A stretch of DNA of 47,656 bases from Gammaproteobacteria bacterium (GTDB lineage: Bacteria; Pseudomonadota; Gammaproteobacteria; Thiohalomonadales; Thiohalomonadaceae): positions 1 to 47,656 of the forward strand of contig JAPHTQ010000006.1 in NCBI GenBank assembly GCA_026196275.1, read 5' to 3'. A program made the translations under genes and the position numbers. The number at the start of each line of letters is the position of its first letter. Position 1 is the stretch's first letter. The notes under the pieces were generated by a model. It made no database searches, had not been told where the DNA came from, and worked only from the letters and a program-made list of their open reading frames with translations. Of this stretch, positions 1 through 8,374 are shown one piece after another.

Positions 1-2199
1 GAGAGTGCCCCCCGATACCACCCCCAGGCCCCCCAGCGCCAGCTTCTCCATACACTGCAGATTGAGCCGCGCGACTGCAGCGCCGACGACGATTACAGCC
101 GCATGCTGGACAGCATCTACCACGCCGGCGAGGGAGAGGAGTTGCCGCTACGGGAACGTGCAGCACGCTTCGCCGCCAACGTTCCGGCAGCCCCGTTTGC
201 TGAGCGACTCCGGATCCATGGCGCCGACAGTGATGAGGAGGAGGCGCACGCGGTGGAGCTGCAGGTCCGACGCTGGCTGCTGGAGGGACACCGCCAGATC
301 GGCATCGTCACTGAAAACCGGCGCCTGGCCCGGCGCGTGCGCGCCTTGCTGGAGCGCGCCGGTATCAGCCTGGAAGATGCTGCCGGCTGGGCACTCTCCA
401 CCACCAGTGCCGCTGCCATTCTGGAGCGTTGGTTGCAATGTGTGGAGGAGAACTTCCCCTATCGGGCAATGCTGGACCTGCTCAAATCCCCCTTCTTTAC
501 CACCGAACAGGAGCGTGAAGTCCACCTCGGCCAGGTCTACCGGATTGAGCAGGATGTAGTGCTGCATGAGAACATCGGTAGCGGTATCGAGCGCTACCGA
601 CAACATCTGCGCTATCGCCAGCAACGCCTCCCCCCCGAGCTGGGCGAACAGTTACAGGCACCGGCGCGGCTGCTTGGGCGGCTGCAACAGGCCGCCGCAC
701 CGCTACAGCGCCGGGTTCATCACCGGGAGAGTGACGCCGCTGAACTGCTGGCGCTACTGCAGCAAAGCCTTGAGGCACTGGGTATCACAGCACAACTGAG
801 CGACGATGCGGCAGGGATGCGCCTGCTTGAGGAGCTGCAGAAGATGCAGCAGGCGGTCGGCCACGAAACGGTACGGATGGACTGGCTGGCCTTTCGCAAC
901 TGGCTTGGACGCAGCCTGGAGCGGTACAATTTTCGCCCCCCGGCCGGCGACCGCGCCGTCAGCTTGAGCGGTCTGTCGCAGACGCCGCAGGCACGCTTCG
1001 ACGCACTCATTATCGCCGCGGTAGAGCGCGAACATCTGCCGGGCACACCTGCGGCCACCCCCTTCTTCAACGATGCCGTGCGCTGCGAGCTCGAACTGCC
1101 GACTACTGAAGAGCAACTGGCGCAGCGCTATTATCACTTCCGGCGCCTGTTGGAGGCCGCCCCCCGCGTCCTGCTCACCCATCGGCGACAGCATGACGGC
1201 GAGACGATCGCGCCAAGCCCCTGGCTGGAGTTGTTGCAGGCCTTTCATCAGCTGGCCTACGGTTCCTCCCTGGAGGCGAGTGAACTGCGGCGCCTGCTGG
1301 CGGACCCCAACAGCCAGGTGGTACAGCGCCAGCGTCCGTTGCCCCCCCCTGGCCAGAGGCCTCAACCGGCACTGGCAGCAGCGCTTATCCCCTGCCGCTA
1401 TTCGGCCTCGGCCTACCAGCAACTGCTCGACTGTCCGTACCAGTTCTACGCGGCACGCGGCCTGGGGCTGGCTCCGCCGGAGAGCATCCGTGAGGCGCTG
1501 GAAAAATCGGACTACGGGGAGCGCGTGCACCGTTGCCTGCAGGCCTTTCACGGCGATGTTGCCGATCTGCCGGGACCCTACACCGGCCTCTGGCAGGAGG
1601 GTCGCCGCGCTGAGGCAATCACCCTGCTGGAGACGATCAGCAAGGCCGTATTCGCCCGCGACCTGGAGGACAACTTCCTGCACCGGGGCTGGCTGCAGCG
1701 CTGGCTGCAGCGGATCCCCGCCTACATCGACTGGCAGATGGTGCGCGCCGGCACCTGGCGTGTGACGAGTGTGGAGCAGCAGGTCCAGCAGGAGCAGGCT
1801 CTCTCCGGCATCACACTCCACGGGCGGCTGGATCGCAGCGACAGCGACGGCGCGCAGCAGGCGATAATCGATTACAAAACCGGCCAGACGCCCCGCGATG
1901 AGGATGTACTGGCAGGCGAGGCGGTGCAGCTGCCGTTCTATGTGCTACTGGCGCAGAGACCGCAGCAACCGGTGGCCAGAGTGGAATACCTGGCACTGGA
2001 CGGTGACAAGGTGGAGGGCAAGGGCGTACTGGAAGAGCCGCAGCTGGGTGAACTGACCCACGCGGTGGGCGCCAGGCTCGAGGCATTGCAGCGGCAGATG
2101 CTAGACGGGGCCGGCCTGCCGGCCTGGGGTGATGAGAAAACCTGTCAATATTGCCAAATGGGCGGGATCTGTCGGCGACAGGCGTGGGAGGGGCAATAA
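1..2199 (+). CDS. AddB-like PD-(D/E)XK nuclease (probable DNA repair protein), 5' end missing
   Basis: The reading frame is open from base 1 and has no start inside the window, so the N-terminus lies upstream; 732 codons are visible. The C-terminal part carries a RecB-type nuclease: an Asp in GRLDRS, then IDYKTG near residue 623 and the QLPFYVLLA motif, which are the usual PD-(D/E)XK metal and QxxxY residues. A cysteine in DCPYQFY (about residue 477) and the terminal CQYCQMGGIC cluster (about 715-724) match the four-Cys iron-sulfur clasp of AddB-type nucleases. The family (predicted inactivated helicase plus Fe-S nuclease) works with an AddA-like helicase at double-strand breaks, and that gene follows on the same strand. 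Whether the pair replaces RecBCD here is inference. Confidence 0.85.
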   Translation, partial: ESAPRYHPQAPQRQLLHTLQIEPRDCSADDDYSRMLDSIYHAGEGEELPLRERAARFAANVPAAPFAERLRIHGADSDEEEAHAVELQVRRWLLEGHRQIGIVTENRRLARRVRALLERAGISLEDAAGWALSTTSAAAILERWLQCVEENFPYRAMLDLLKSPFFTTEQEREVHLGQVYRIEQDVVLHENIGSGIERYRQHLRYRQQRLPPELGEQLQAPARLLGRLQQAAAPLQRRVHHRESDAAELLALLQQSLEALGITAQLSDDAAGMRLLEELQKMQQAVGHETVRMDWLAFRNWLGRSLERYNFRPPAGDRAVSLSGLSQTPQARFDALIIAAVEREHLPGTPAATPFFNDAVRCELELPTTEEQLAQRYYHFRRLLEAAPRVLLTHRRQHDGETIAPSPWLELLQAFHQLAYGSSLEASELRRLLADPNSQVVQRQRPLPPPGQRPQPALAAALIPCRYSASAYQQLLDCPYQFYAARGLGLAPPESIREALEKSDYGERVHRCLQAFHGDVADLPGPYTGLWQEGRRAEAITLLETISKAVFARDLEDNFLHRGWLQRWLQRIPAYIDWQMVRAGTWRVTSVEQQVQQEQALSGITLHGRLDRSDSDGAQQAIIDYKTGQTPRDEDVLAGEAVQLPFYVLLAQRPQQPVARVEYLALDGDKVEGKGVLEEPQLGELTHAVGARLEALQRQMLDGAGLPAWGDEKTCQYCQMGGICRRQAWEGQ

Positions 2200-2203
2200 A
2201 AAA

Positions 2204-2236
2204 GGCGGCCTGTCAGCCAGGCCACCCTACTGTTTT
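2204..2236 (+). terminator. Weak terminator-like hairpin after the AddB-like gene
   Basis: GGCCTG (2207-2212) pairs with CAGGCC (2218-2223) around a 5-nt loop, five bases after the TAA stop. A five-T run lies nine bases further on, which is far for a canonical intrinsic terminator. Confidence 0.35.
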
Positions 2237-2604
2237 TCCCTCCTGGCATCCTGCCATGGATGACCCTCCTGGTCATCCCGTCCCTGTCAGGAAATCCCCT
2301 CTCCGTCATTCTTGGTTCTTATTCCTAAAACCTCCCTGTGGTGCCGCCGTCCCGCAGCGTAACTCCTGAACATCCTTGAGAACCTCCATGTACATTGAAA
2401 GATTAACAAAAAGCTCATTAACTACAAGGCAGCGCAAAGTGACTCCTACCTGTGGCGCTAAGCACGACATGGCAATAATTTCTTTTAATTTCATAGGATT
2501 AGAAAATAGGCCAAAAAAGAACCGGGCACCCTACGACGCGATGTGGTGAGGTTTTCCTACAGCGTTATAGGCATTTTCCTACAAGGCGATGGCGGTTTAC
2601 CGCC
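2237..2604. other. Intergenic region with small hairpins and a direct repeat
   Basis: About 370 bases without a convincing gene. The left part holds two small hairpins: TGGCA/TGCCA (2244-2256) and GATGACC/GGTCATC (2259-2277). The middle (about 2390-2515) is AT-rich compared with the neighbouring genes. The right end holds two copies of TTTTCCTACA, at 2552-2561 and 2574-2583, 22 bases apart start to start, just before the AddA-like gene. The only reverse-strand reading frame here (62 codons) has no family features. Confidence 0.5.
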
Positions 2605-2631
2605 GTGCCCCGGCCCAGTATTCTTGACACC

Positions 2632-5600
2632 ATGACCTCCATGCCCACACCCAGCTCCCCTCACCTCAATGCCACCGTCATGGCCTCGGCCGGCACCGGC
2701 AAGACCTACATGCTGGTCAACCGGCTGGTCAGGCTATTGCTGGCCGGTGCAAAGCCCGACGCCATCCTGGCCATCACCTTCACCCGCAAAGCCGCCGCCG
2801 AGATGCAGAGCCGCCTCTCCGAGCGGCTGCTGGCACTGGCATCGGCCCCGCCCGAAGAGCTTGCCGAGCGGTTGCGCGAGATGGGCGTTGACCCCAGCGC
2901 GCAATCCCAGTCACGCGCCCAGCGACTGTTCGAGACGCTGCTGCAGAACCGACAACAGGTCCGCACCACCACCTTTCATGCCTTCTGCCAGGAGATCCTG
3001 CTGCGCTTTCCGCTGGAGGCGGATGTCCCGCCCGGTTTCGAGCTGCTGGAAAGTGGTGCCGAACAGCTCGAGGCGGCACACAATACGCTGCTTACCGAGG
3101 CCAGTAACGAGCCGGAAGGGGCGCCGGCCGCGGCGCTGCAGCGGCTGCTGGACTACTGCGGTGGCCTACACGGGATGCAGCGCGCACTGAGCTCCTTTAT
3201 CGCCCACCGGGGGGACTGGTGGGCCTACACCGAACAGGCGACTGATCCCGTCGACTTCGCTACGGAGCAACTGCAACAACAGCTTCAGATCGACCCGGCG
3301 GCCGACCCGCTGCAGGCCTTTTTCAGCGAGCGGCGAGTGACGGCACTGGGGGAGTTTTCCGCGCTACTGGCCAAACACCCCAACAAGGGCAACGACGACG
3401 CCCTGCAGGCACTGGCCACGGCACGTCACCCCGACACCCCACTGGGCGAACGTTTCGCCGCCAGTCGTGAGGCCTTCCTCACACAGAAGGGCAGCCCGCG
3501 TGTACGCAAGGCCTCACAGGTCCAGGCAAGAAAGATGGGCACCGAAGGCGAGCAGCGTTTCCTGGCACTGCACGAGGAGCTCAGTCAGGCGGTGCTTGAG
3601 ACGCTGGATCAGCTGACCGCACACCGCAGCTGGCACGCCTGCCGTGACTGGTATCTGGCCGGCGCACGGCTGCTGCACCACTACCAGCAGCTCAAGCAGG
3701 AGCAGCGCGTGCTGGACTTCAATGACCTGGAGTGGCGCGCCTATCACCTGCTGAACCATTCGGATAACGCCCTGTGGGTGCAGTACAAACTGGACCAGCG
3801 CATCGATCACCTGCTGGTGGATGAGTTCCAGGACACCAACCCGACCCAGTGGCGCCTGCTGCTGCCGCTGCTGCAGGAGATGGCCGCCACCCGAACGCAG
3901 GAGTCACTGCGCAGCGTGTTTCTGGTCGGCGATGCCAAGCAGTCGATCTACCGTTTCCGCCGCGCCGAGCCCCGTCTTTTCCAGGCCGCCCACGACTGGC
4001 TTGAACAGCACTTGGATGCCCGCGCCTTTCCGCTACACACCTCCTGGCGTTCGGCGCCGGCCATCATGCAGTGCGTCAACAAGGTTTTCGATGAGCATGG
4101 GCCACTTGCCGGCCAGCTGCGTGACTTCCAGCGCCACGACACCCACCACAGTGAGCTTTGGGGCGAGGTAACCGTGCTACCCCTTATCGAGGCGAAGGAG
4201 ACAGCAGAGGAAAAGGAGGAGAAGCAAGAGGAGTATAGCGCCAGGGCCGAATCACTGCGCAACCCGCTGCTGCAACCGAGGGAAATCGCCCCGGATGACC
4301 GCTATCGTCGCGAGGGGGAGCAGATCGCCGGGGCGATCACCCGCTTGCTGGAGAGCGGCACCCTGATCGGGCATGGCGATAACGCCTACCCGATCCACCC
4401 CGGCGATATCATGTTGCTGGTGCGCAAGCGCACCCATATCGGCTATTACGAGCAGGCACTACGTGATGCCCGGATCCCCTACCTCGGCGCCGAGCGTGGC
4501 ACCCTGCTACAGAGCCTTGAGGTCAGCGACATGGTGGCCCTGCTCGAGCTGCTGCACACACCCTATAACAACCTGTCACTGGCCACCGTGCTGCGCACTC
4601 CCCTGTTTGCCTGCAGCGACGGGGAACTGATGCAGCTGGCGCAATCCGGCAAGGGGGGCTGGTATCAACGCCTGCAGACGCTGGCCCCCACACTACCGGA
4701 CGAAACACCGCTGGCCGTAGCAGCGGTTACCCTGCAGCGATGGCATGCCCTGGCCGGACAGATCCCGATCCACGACCTGCTCGATCGCATCTTCAGCGAA
4801 GGGAATGTACTGCAGCGCTACCAGGCGGCACTCCCCTCCCGACTCGCCAGTGTGGCGGTGGCCAATCTGACCCGTTTCCTTGAGCTGGCTCTGGAGGTCG
4901 ACAGCGGACGCTACCCCAGTCTTGGACACTTTCTGGCGCGTCTTGAAGGGATGCGCGACAGCAGTGACGAGGCACCGGATGAGGCGCCGGAGACCAGCGC
5001 AGGCTCACGCGTGCGCCTGCTTACGATTCACGCCGCCAAGGGGCTGGAGGCGCCGGTGGTATTTCTCGCCGACACCGCCCAGGGTGACGGCAGTGACAAA
5101 GCCTACCGAACCCTGCTGGAGTGGCCGCCCCACTCCGCCAGACCGGAGAGCTTTATGCTGATCGGCAAACAGGAGCAACAGCCGCTTTTGGCTCGCCGGC
5201 AACTGGAGCGGGAACAGCTGGAGCAGCAGCGCGAATCGGCCAACCTGCTCTATGTTGCCCTGACCCGTGCCCGGCAACTGCTCTATATCAGCGGTGTCAG
5301 ACCGGCGAGCGGCAGAGAGCCGGGCTGGTATGGGGCGCTGCGTACGGCGCTCGATCCGCTGGAGGAGACCCCGGCAGAACAACCCTGTCTGCTGAGCAGT
5401 GGCCAGCCCCCCAGGCCCGGGACGATGCCCGCGCCCACGGCGCAGGAGCAGACCGGCGAACCCTGTGACCCGAGACTCTCACAACCACTGGAGAGAGTGG
5501 ACAGCAGCCATGAAATTGCCCCCAGCTACCAGGAGGGAGCCCCGCAGATGCCGGGAGCGGGCGGTGATGAGGATGGCCGGCTGCGCGGTATCGTCATTCA

Positions 5601-6117
5601 TCGCCTGCTGCAGCTACTGAGTGAGCAGAGTGCCACGCAGTGGCCGCTGCTGGCACCACGCATCGCCGCCGAGTTCGGCCTGGAGGCCGATGACGCACAG
5701 TTTCTGCGCTGGTACCGGGAGTGCCGTCAGCTGCTGCAAGCGCCACACCTTGCTAACATCTTCATGCCTGGCAAGGGAGTGGAGTCGCTTAACGAAACCC
5801 CCATCATCTACACCTTCCGGCAACAAACAGTACACGGGGTGATCGACCGGTTGCTGCTGAAACAGGATGCGATCTGGCTGATCGACTACAAGACTCACCG
5901 CCACGCCAGCGAAAACAGTATCGCCAGCCTGGCCGAGGGCTTCCGCCAACAGCTCGCCTATTATGCCGGGGGTATCGGCCAGCTCTGGCCGAAGCGTCCG
6001 GTGCGCAGCTTTCTGCTGTTTACCTCGCCGGGGATACTGTACGAGGTGGAGATCGATGAGCCGCCGCAGGCAACCGTCGCCGGTACAACGGACAAGCCGA
6101 AGGATCACGGGAAATGA
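2632..6117 (+). CDS. AddA-like UvrD-family helicase with C-terminal nuclease domain
   Basis: An SF1A helicase-nuclease of about 1160 residues. Counting from an upstream in-frame GTG at 2605, the helicase motifs run in order: Walker A ASAGTGKT (about 27-34), FTRKAAAEM (Ia), DEFQDT (about 406), VGDAKQSIYRFR (about 440), TIHAAKGLE (about 807) and YVALTRAR (about 882). A RecB-type nuclease motif, LIDYKTHR (about 1092) with QQLAYY downstream, closes the protein. It would unwind and resect DNA ends together with the AddB-like protein upstream. The start is uncertain: GTG 2605, ATG 2632 and ATG 2641 are in frame and none has a clear ribosome-binding site. ATG 2632 is chosen because it leaves a short extension before Walker A, as in relatives. 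The 400-bp gap to the AddB-like gene suggests its own promoter. Confidence 0.9.
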   Translation: MTSMPTPSSPHLNATVMASAGTGKTYMLVNRLVRLLLAGAKPDAILAITFTRKAAAEMQSRLSERLLALASAPPEELAERLREMGVDPSAQSQSRAQRLFETLLQNRQQVRTTTFHAFCQEILLRFPLEADVPPGFELLESGAEQLEAAHNTLLTEASNEPEGAPAAALQRLLDYCGGLHGMQRALSSFIAHRGDWWAYTEQATDPVDFATEQLQQQLQIDPAADPLQAFFSERRVTALGEFSALLAKHPNKGNDDALQALATARHPDTPLGERFAASREAFLTQKGSPRVRKASQVQARKMGTEGEQRFLALHEELSQAVLETLDQLTAHRSWHACRDWYLAGARLLHHYQQLKQEQRVLDFNDLEWRAYHLLNHSDNALWVQYKLDQRIDHLLVDEFQDTNPTQWRLLLPLLQEMAATRTQESLRSVFLVGDAKQSIYRFRRAEPRLFQAAHDWLEQHLDARAFPLHTSWRSAPAIMQCVNKVFDEHGPLAGQLRDFQRHDTHHSELWGEVTVLPLIEAKETAEEKEEKQEEYSARAESLRNPLLQPREIAPDDRYRREGEQIAGAITRLLESGTLIGHGDNAYPIHPGDIMLLVRKRTHIGYYEQALRDARIPYLGAERGTLLQSLEVSDMVALLELLHTPYNNLSLATVLRTPLFACSDGELMQLAQSGKGGWYQRLQTLAPTLPDETPLAVAAVTLQRWHALAGQIPIHDLLDRIFSEGNVLQRYQAALPSRLASVAVANLTRFLELALEVDSGRYPSLGHFLARLEGMRDSSDEAPDEAPETSAGSRVRLLTIHAAKGLEAPVVFLADTAQGDGSDKAYRTLLEWPPHSARPESFMLIGKQEQQPLLARRQLEREQLEQQRESANLLYVALTRARQLLYISGVRPASGREPGWYGALRTALDPLEETPAEQPCLLSSGQPPRPGTMPAPTAQEQTGEPCDPRLSQPLERVDSSHEIAPSYQEGAPQMPGAGGDEDGRLRGIVIHRLLQLLSEQSATQWPLLAPRIAAEFGLEADDAQFLRWYRECRQLLQAPHLANIFMPGKGVESLNETPIIYTFRQQTVHGVIDRLLLKQDAIWLIDYKTHRHASENSIASLAEGFRQQLAYYAGGIGQLWPKRPVRSFLLFTSPGILYEVEIDEPPQATVAGTTDKPKDHGK

Positions 6118-6176
6118 GCAGTGAAAGCTACAGCTTCAGTACCGAGATCGTTGAACAGTACCTGCCCGACAAATAG
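6114..6176 (+). CDS. Possible 20-aa micro-ORF coupled to the AddA-like gene
   Basis: ATGA at 6114-6117 overlaps the stop of the AddA-like gene. AAGGA lies upstream at a workable distance, and the frame MSSESYSFSTEIVEQYLPDK ends at TAG (6174-6176). The overlap and ribosome-binding site resemble a translationally coupled gene, but 20 codons is too short to assign a family. It could be a real small peptide, the decayed start of a lost downstream gene, or chance. Confidence 0.3.
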   Translation: MSSESYSFSTEIVEQYLPDK

Positions 6177-6199
6177 CGCCCGGCCGGACCGGTCTGCCA

Positions 6200-6931
6200 T
6201 CAGTTGCCGTTCTTCTCCAGGGTCTCCGCCAAACGCTTGGGAGGGAGATAACCCGGCATCAGGCTGCCGTCGCTGAAGACCATCGCCGGAGTGCCGCTGA
6301 CGCCCACCGACTGACCCAGCTGCATCTGCGCCTTGACCGGCGCATTATCGCAACGCTGGTTGCTGACCTTGTCCTCGTTCTTGGCACTATCCATCGCCTT
6401 GTTGCGGTCTCCGGCACACCAGACACTGACCGCCTTGTCATAGGAGGGTGAGTTGAGGCCGGCACGCGGATAGGCCAGATAGCGGACGGTGATACCGAGA
6501 GCATTCATCTCGTCCATACCCTTGTGCAGCTTGCGGCAGTAGACGCAATCGATATCGGTAAACACCGAGATAACATGCTTCTCCTTGCCCTTGGCCTTGT
6601 AGATAATCATATCGGACTCATCGACCTGCGCCATCAGGCTCTGGCGCGCCTCGGCGAGGCGCTGCTTGGTCAGATTGGTACGGGTATTCAGGTCAAACAT
6701 CTCACCATTGATAAGATAATCGCCATCCTTGCTGAGATAGAAAACCTGGGCACCATAGGTCACTTCGAGCAGCTCCTTGAGTGGTGTCTCGCTGACCTGA
6801 TCAGGCTGACCACCAAACACGCTGACCAACTTTTCCTTCAACGCGCTATCCAGCTCCACCTCCGCCTGAAGCGGAAGGCTGACCAGCATGGTCAGCAGAA
6901 ACAGCGAAAACAGTTTTCTGGCTTGCATCAT
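6200..6931 (-). CDS. dsbC: DsbC-type periplasmic thiol:disulfide isomerase
   Basis: Reshuffles wrong disulfides in periplasmic proteins as a V-shaped homodimer kept reduced by DsbD. From the chosen ATG at 6931 the protein has 243 residues. It shows a signal peptide (hydrophobic LFSLFLLTMLVSLP, likely cleaved after LQA, residue 23), an N-terminal dimerisation domain, and a thioredoxin-like domain with CVYC at 129-132. A second, structural cysteine pair (WC and QRC) and the cis-proline motif SGTPAMV also match DsbC. The frame extends further upstream but without signal-peptide character; tandem ATG codons (6931, 6928) after a GGGG stretch fit the true start. In E. coli dsbC follows xerD; here an HD-GYP gene sits between them. 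Confidence 0.93.
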   Translation of the reverse strand: MMQARKLFSLFLLTMLVSLPLQAEVELDSALKEKLVSVFGGQPDQVSETPLKELLEVTYGAQVFYLSKDGDYLINGEMFDLNTRTNLTKQRLAEARQSLMAQVDESDMIIYKAKGKEKHVISVFTDIDCVYCRKLHKGMDEMNALGITVRYLAYPRAGLNSPSYDKAVSVWCAGDRNKAMDSAKNEDKVSNQRCDNAPVKAQMQLGQSVGVSGTPAMVFSDGSLMPGYLPPKRLAETLEKNGN

Positions 6932-7080
6932 ATAACCCCAACTATTGAATGTAATTCCAGCCGCAACCGGTATCAGACCGTGCGACCATTTCACTCCCTG
7001 CCCGCCGCCACGGGACAGCGCATATCTGACATCCCTTGCCGAACGCTGCGGCGGTTTGGGCAAAACCCTTCAATACCCAA

Positions 7081-8346
7081 TCAGCGTGCCGGGTGCCCGG
7101 TAGCGAATTCTGCGGCAAACTTGCGCACATCGATACCGTAGGCATTCGAGGGCAGGATCTTTGTGATGGCTATAGGGACACCGCTGTGACGTTGAAGTTC
7201 CAGATTAAGCAGTTTTGGAATGTCATAGGGATGCTTGTCACGATTCAACAGCAGCAGCACCTGTGGCAACAGGTGATGGACCCGGTTTACGGTCAGCACC
7301 AGCGCCACCTCACCGCTGCTCAGCTCAACGAGACTGCCGACGGGGTAGATCCCCAGACAACGGATAAATGCCTCCAGCAGCTCCTCCCTGAAATGTGTGG
7401 CAGCCCAGCTGTACATCATATTCAGCGCCTCATGGGGCGAGATGCGCTCATGATAGGCGCGATCACTGGTCATCGCATCATAGACATCGACAATGGAGAC
7501 AATCATCGGCATCAGGCCCAGCTCATCCCCCTCAAGTCCCTGCGGATAACCGCTGCCGTCGACACGCTCATGGTGGGAGCGGACAATCTCCCGGATCTGC
7601 CCGGGGACGCCCCGCCGCGTGGCCAGCATTCGGTCACCCAGCAGCGGGTGCTGGCGCATCATCAGCTCCTCCTCAGGGTTCAGTCGGCCGTTCTTGTTGA
7701 GGATCCCGGCCGGTACCCGCATCTTGCCGATATCGTGTAGCAGCGCCCCAAGCCCCAGTATCTTCAGCTCGACCTCGCTGAGTCCGAGGTGCCGACCGAA
7801 CAGCACCGACAGAACACAGACGTTGATGCTGTGATAGGTCGTGTACTCATCCTTTTGCTTGAGCAGGGTCAGCCAGAGCATTGCATTTTCATTATTGGTG
7901 ATGCTCTCCACCGTGTGCTCGGTCAGCTGCCGCGCCTGGTCGAGAGGGATACTTCGATCGATACGGATTTGGCTAAAGATGGTATTTATATAGTCGTGAG
8001 CCTGGTGATAGACCTCGCGGGCACGGGGCAACTCCTGCTCGAATTTTACCCGGTTGCGTATCGGGCGCTGTTTGCCCGCAGAGGAGGCGATATTCACCTT
8101 GTGGGTGGCAAAGCGCTTCACCGGCCTGCTCTTGGGGGCAGTGGAAACGCGCTCCGGCTGCAGCGCCACCCCCATCTCATCATCCACATAGACGTAGTCA
8201 CAACAGCGACGCAGTTCCTCCAGCTCCTCCTGACCGAGGATCGGAAAGCCCTGAAAAAGAAAGGAGGTTTCAAGCCAGGGGCGGTCCAGCTCGGAGACAT
8301 ACATGCCCAGCTCAAGGTTTGCCACGTCCACCCGCTTCTGACTCAT
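7081..8346 (-). CDS. HD-GYP domain cyclic-di-GMP phosphodiesterase with DUF3391
   Basis: 421 residues. The N-terminus (about 1-130) fits DUF3391, with the typical opening VDVANLELGMYVSELDRPWLE. The rest is an HD-GYP domain: HDIGK at 204-208, a metal-ligand HP at 233-234, and the signature HHERVDGSGYP at 258-268, all intact. An active enzyme of this family hydrolyses c-di-GMP to pGpG or GMP and lowers biofilm and surface-attachment signalling; the input to DUF3391 is unknown. No membrane segment is seen, so it should be cytoplasmic. It lies 28 bases after xerD on the same strand, with dsbC following, so it is probably co-transcribed as an insertion into the conserved xerD-dsbC neighbourhood. 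Confidence 0.92.
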   Translation of the reverse strand: MSQKRVDVANLELGMYVSELDRPWLETSFLFQGFPILGQEELEELRRCCDYVYVDDEMGVALQPERVSTAPKSRPVKRFATHKVNIASSAGKQRPIRNRVKFEQELPRAREVYHQAHDYINTIFSQIRIDRSIPLDQARQLTEHTVESITNNENAMLWLTLLKQKDEYTTYHSINVCVLSVLFGRHLGLSEVELKILGLGALLHDIGKMRVPAGILNKNGRLNPEEELMMRQHPLLGDRMLATRRGVPGQIREIVRSHHERVDGSGYPQGLEGDELGLMPMIVSIVDVYDAMTSDRAYHERISPHEALNMMYSWAATHFREELLEAFIRCLGIYPVGSLVELSSGEVALVLTVNRVHHLLPQVLLLLNRDKHPYDIPKLLNLELQRHSGVPIAITKILPSNAYGIDVRKFAAEFATGHPAR

Positions 8347-8374
8347 GCCTCGACCGCTCCCTGAACTCTCACCG

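Noticed and set aside
754-1821. Minus-strand frame of 355 codons opposite the AddB-like gene
   Set aside because: The opposite strand encodes the nuclease with conserved motifs; this frame is a shadow.
2306-2494. 62-codon minus-strand frame in the AddB/AddA gap
   Set aside because: No family features, no ribosome-binding site seen, and it covers an AT-rich stretch that looks regulatory.
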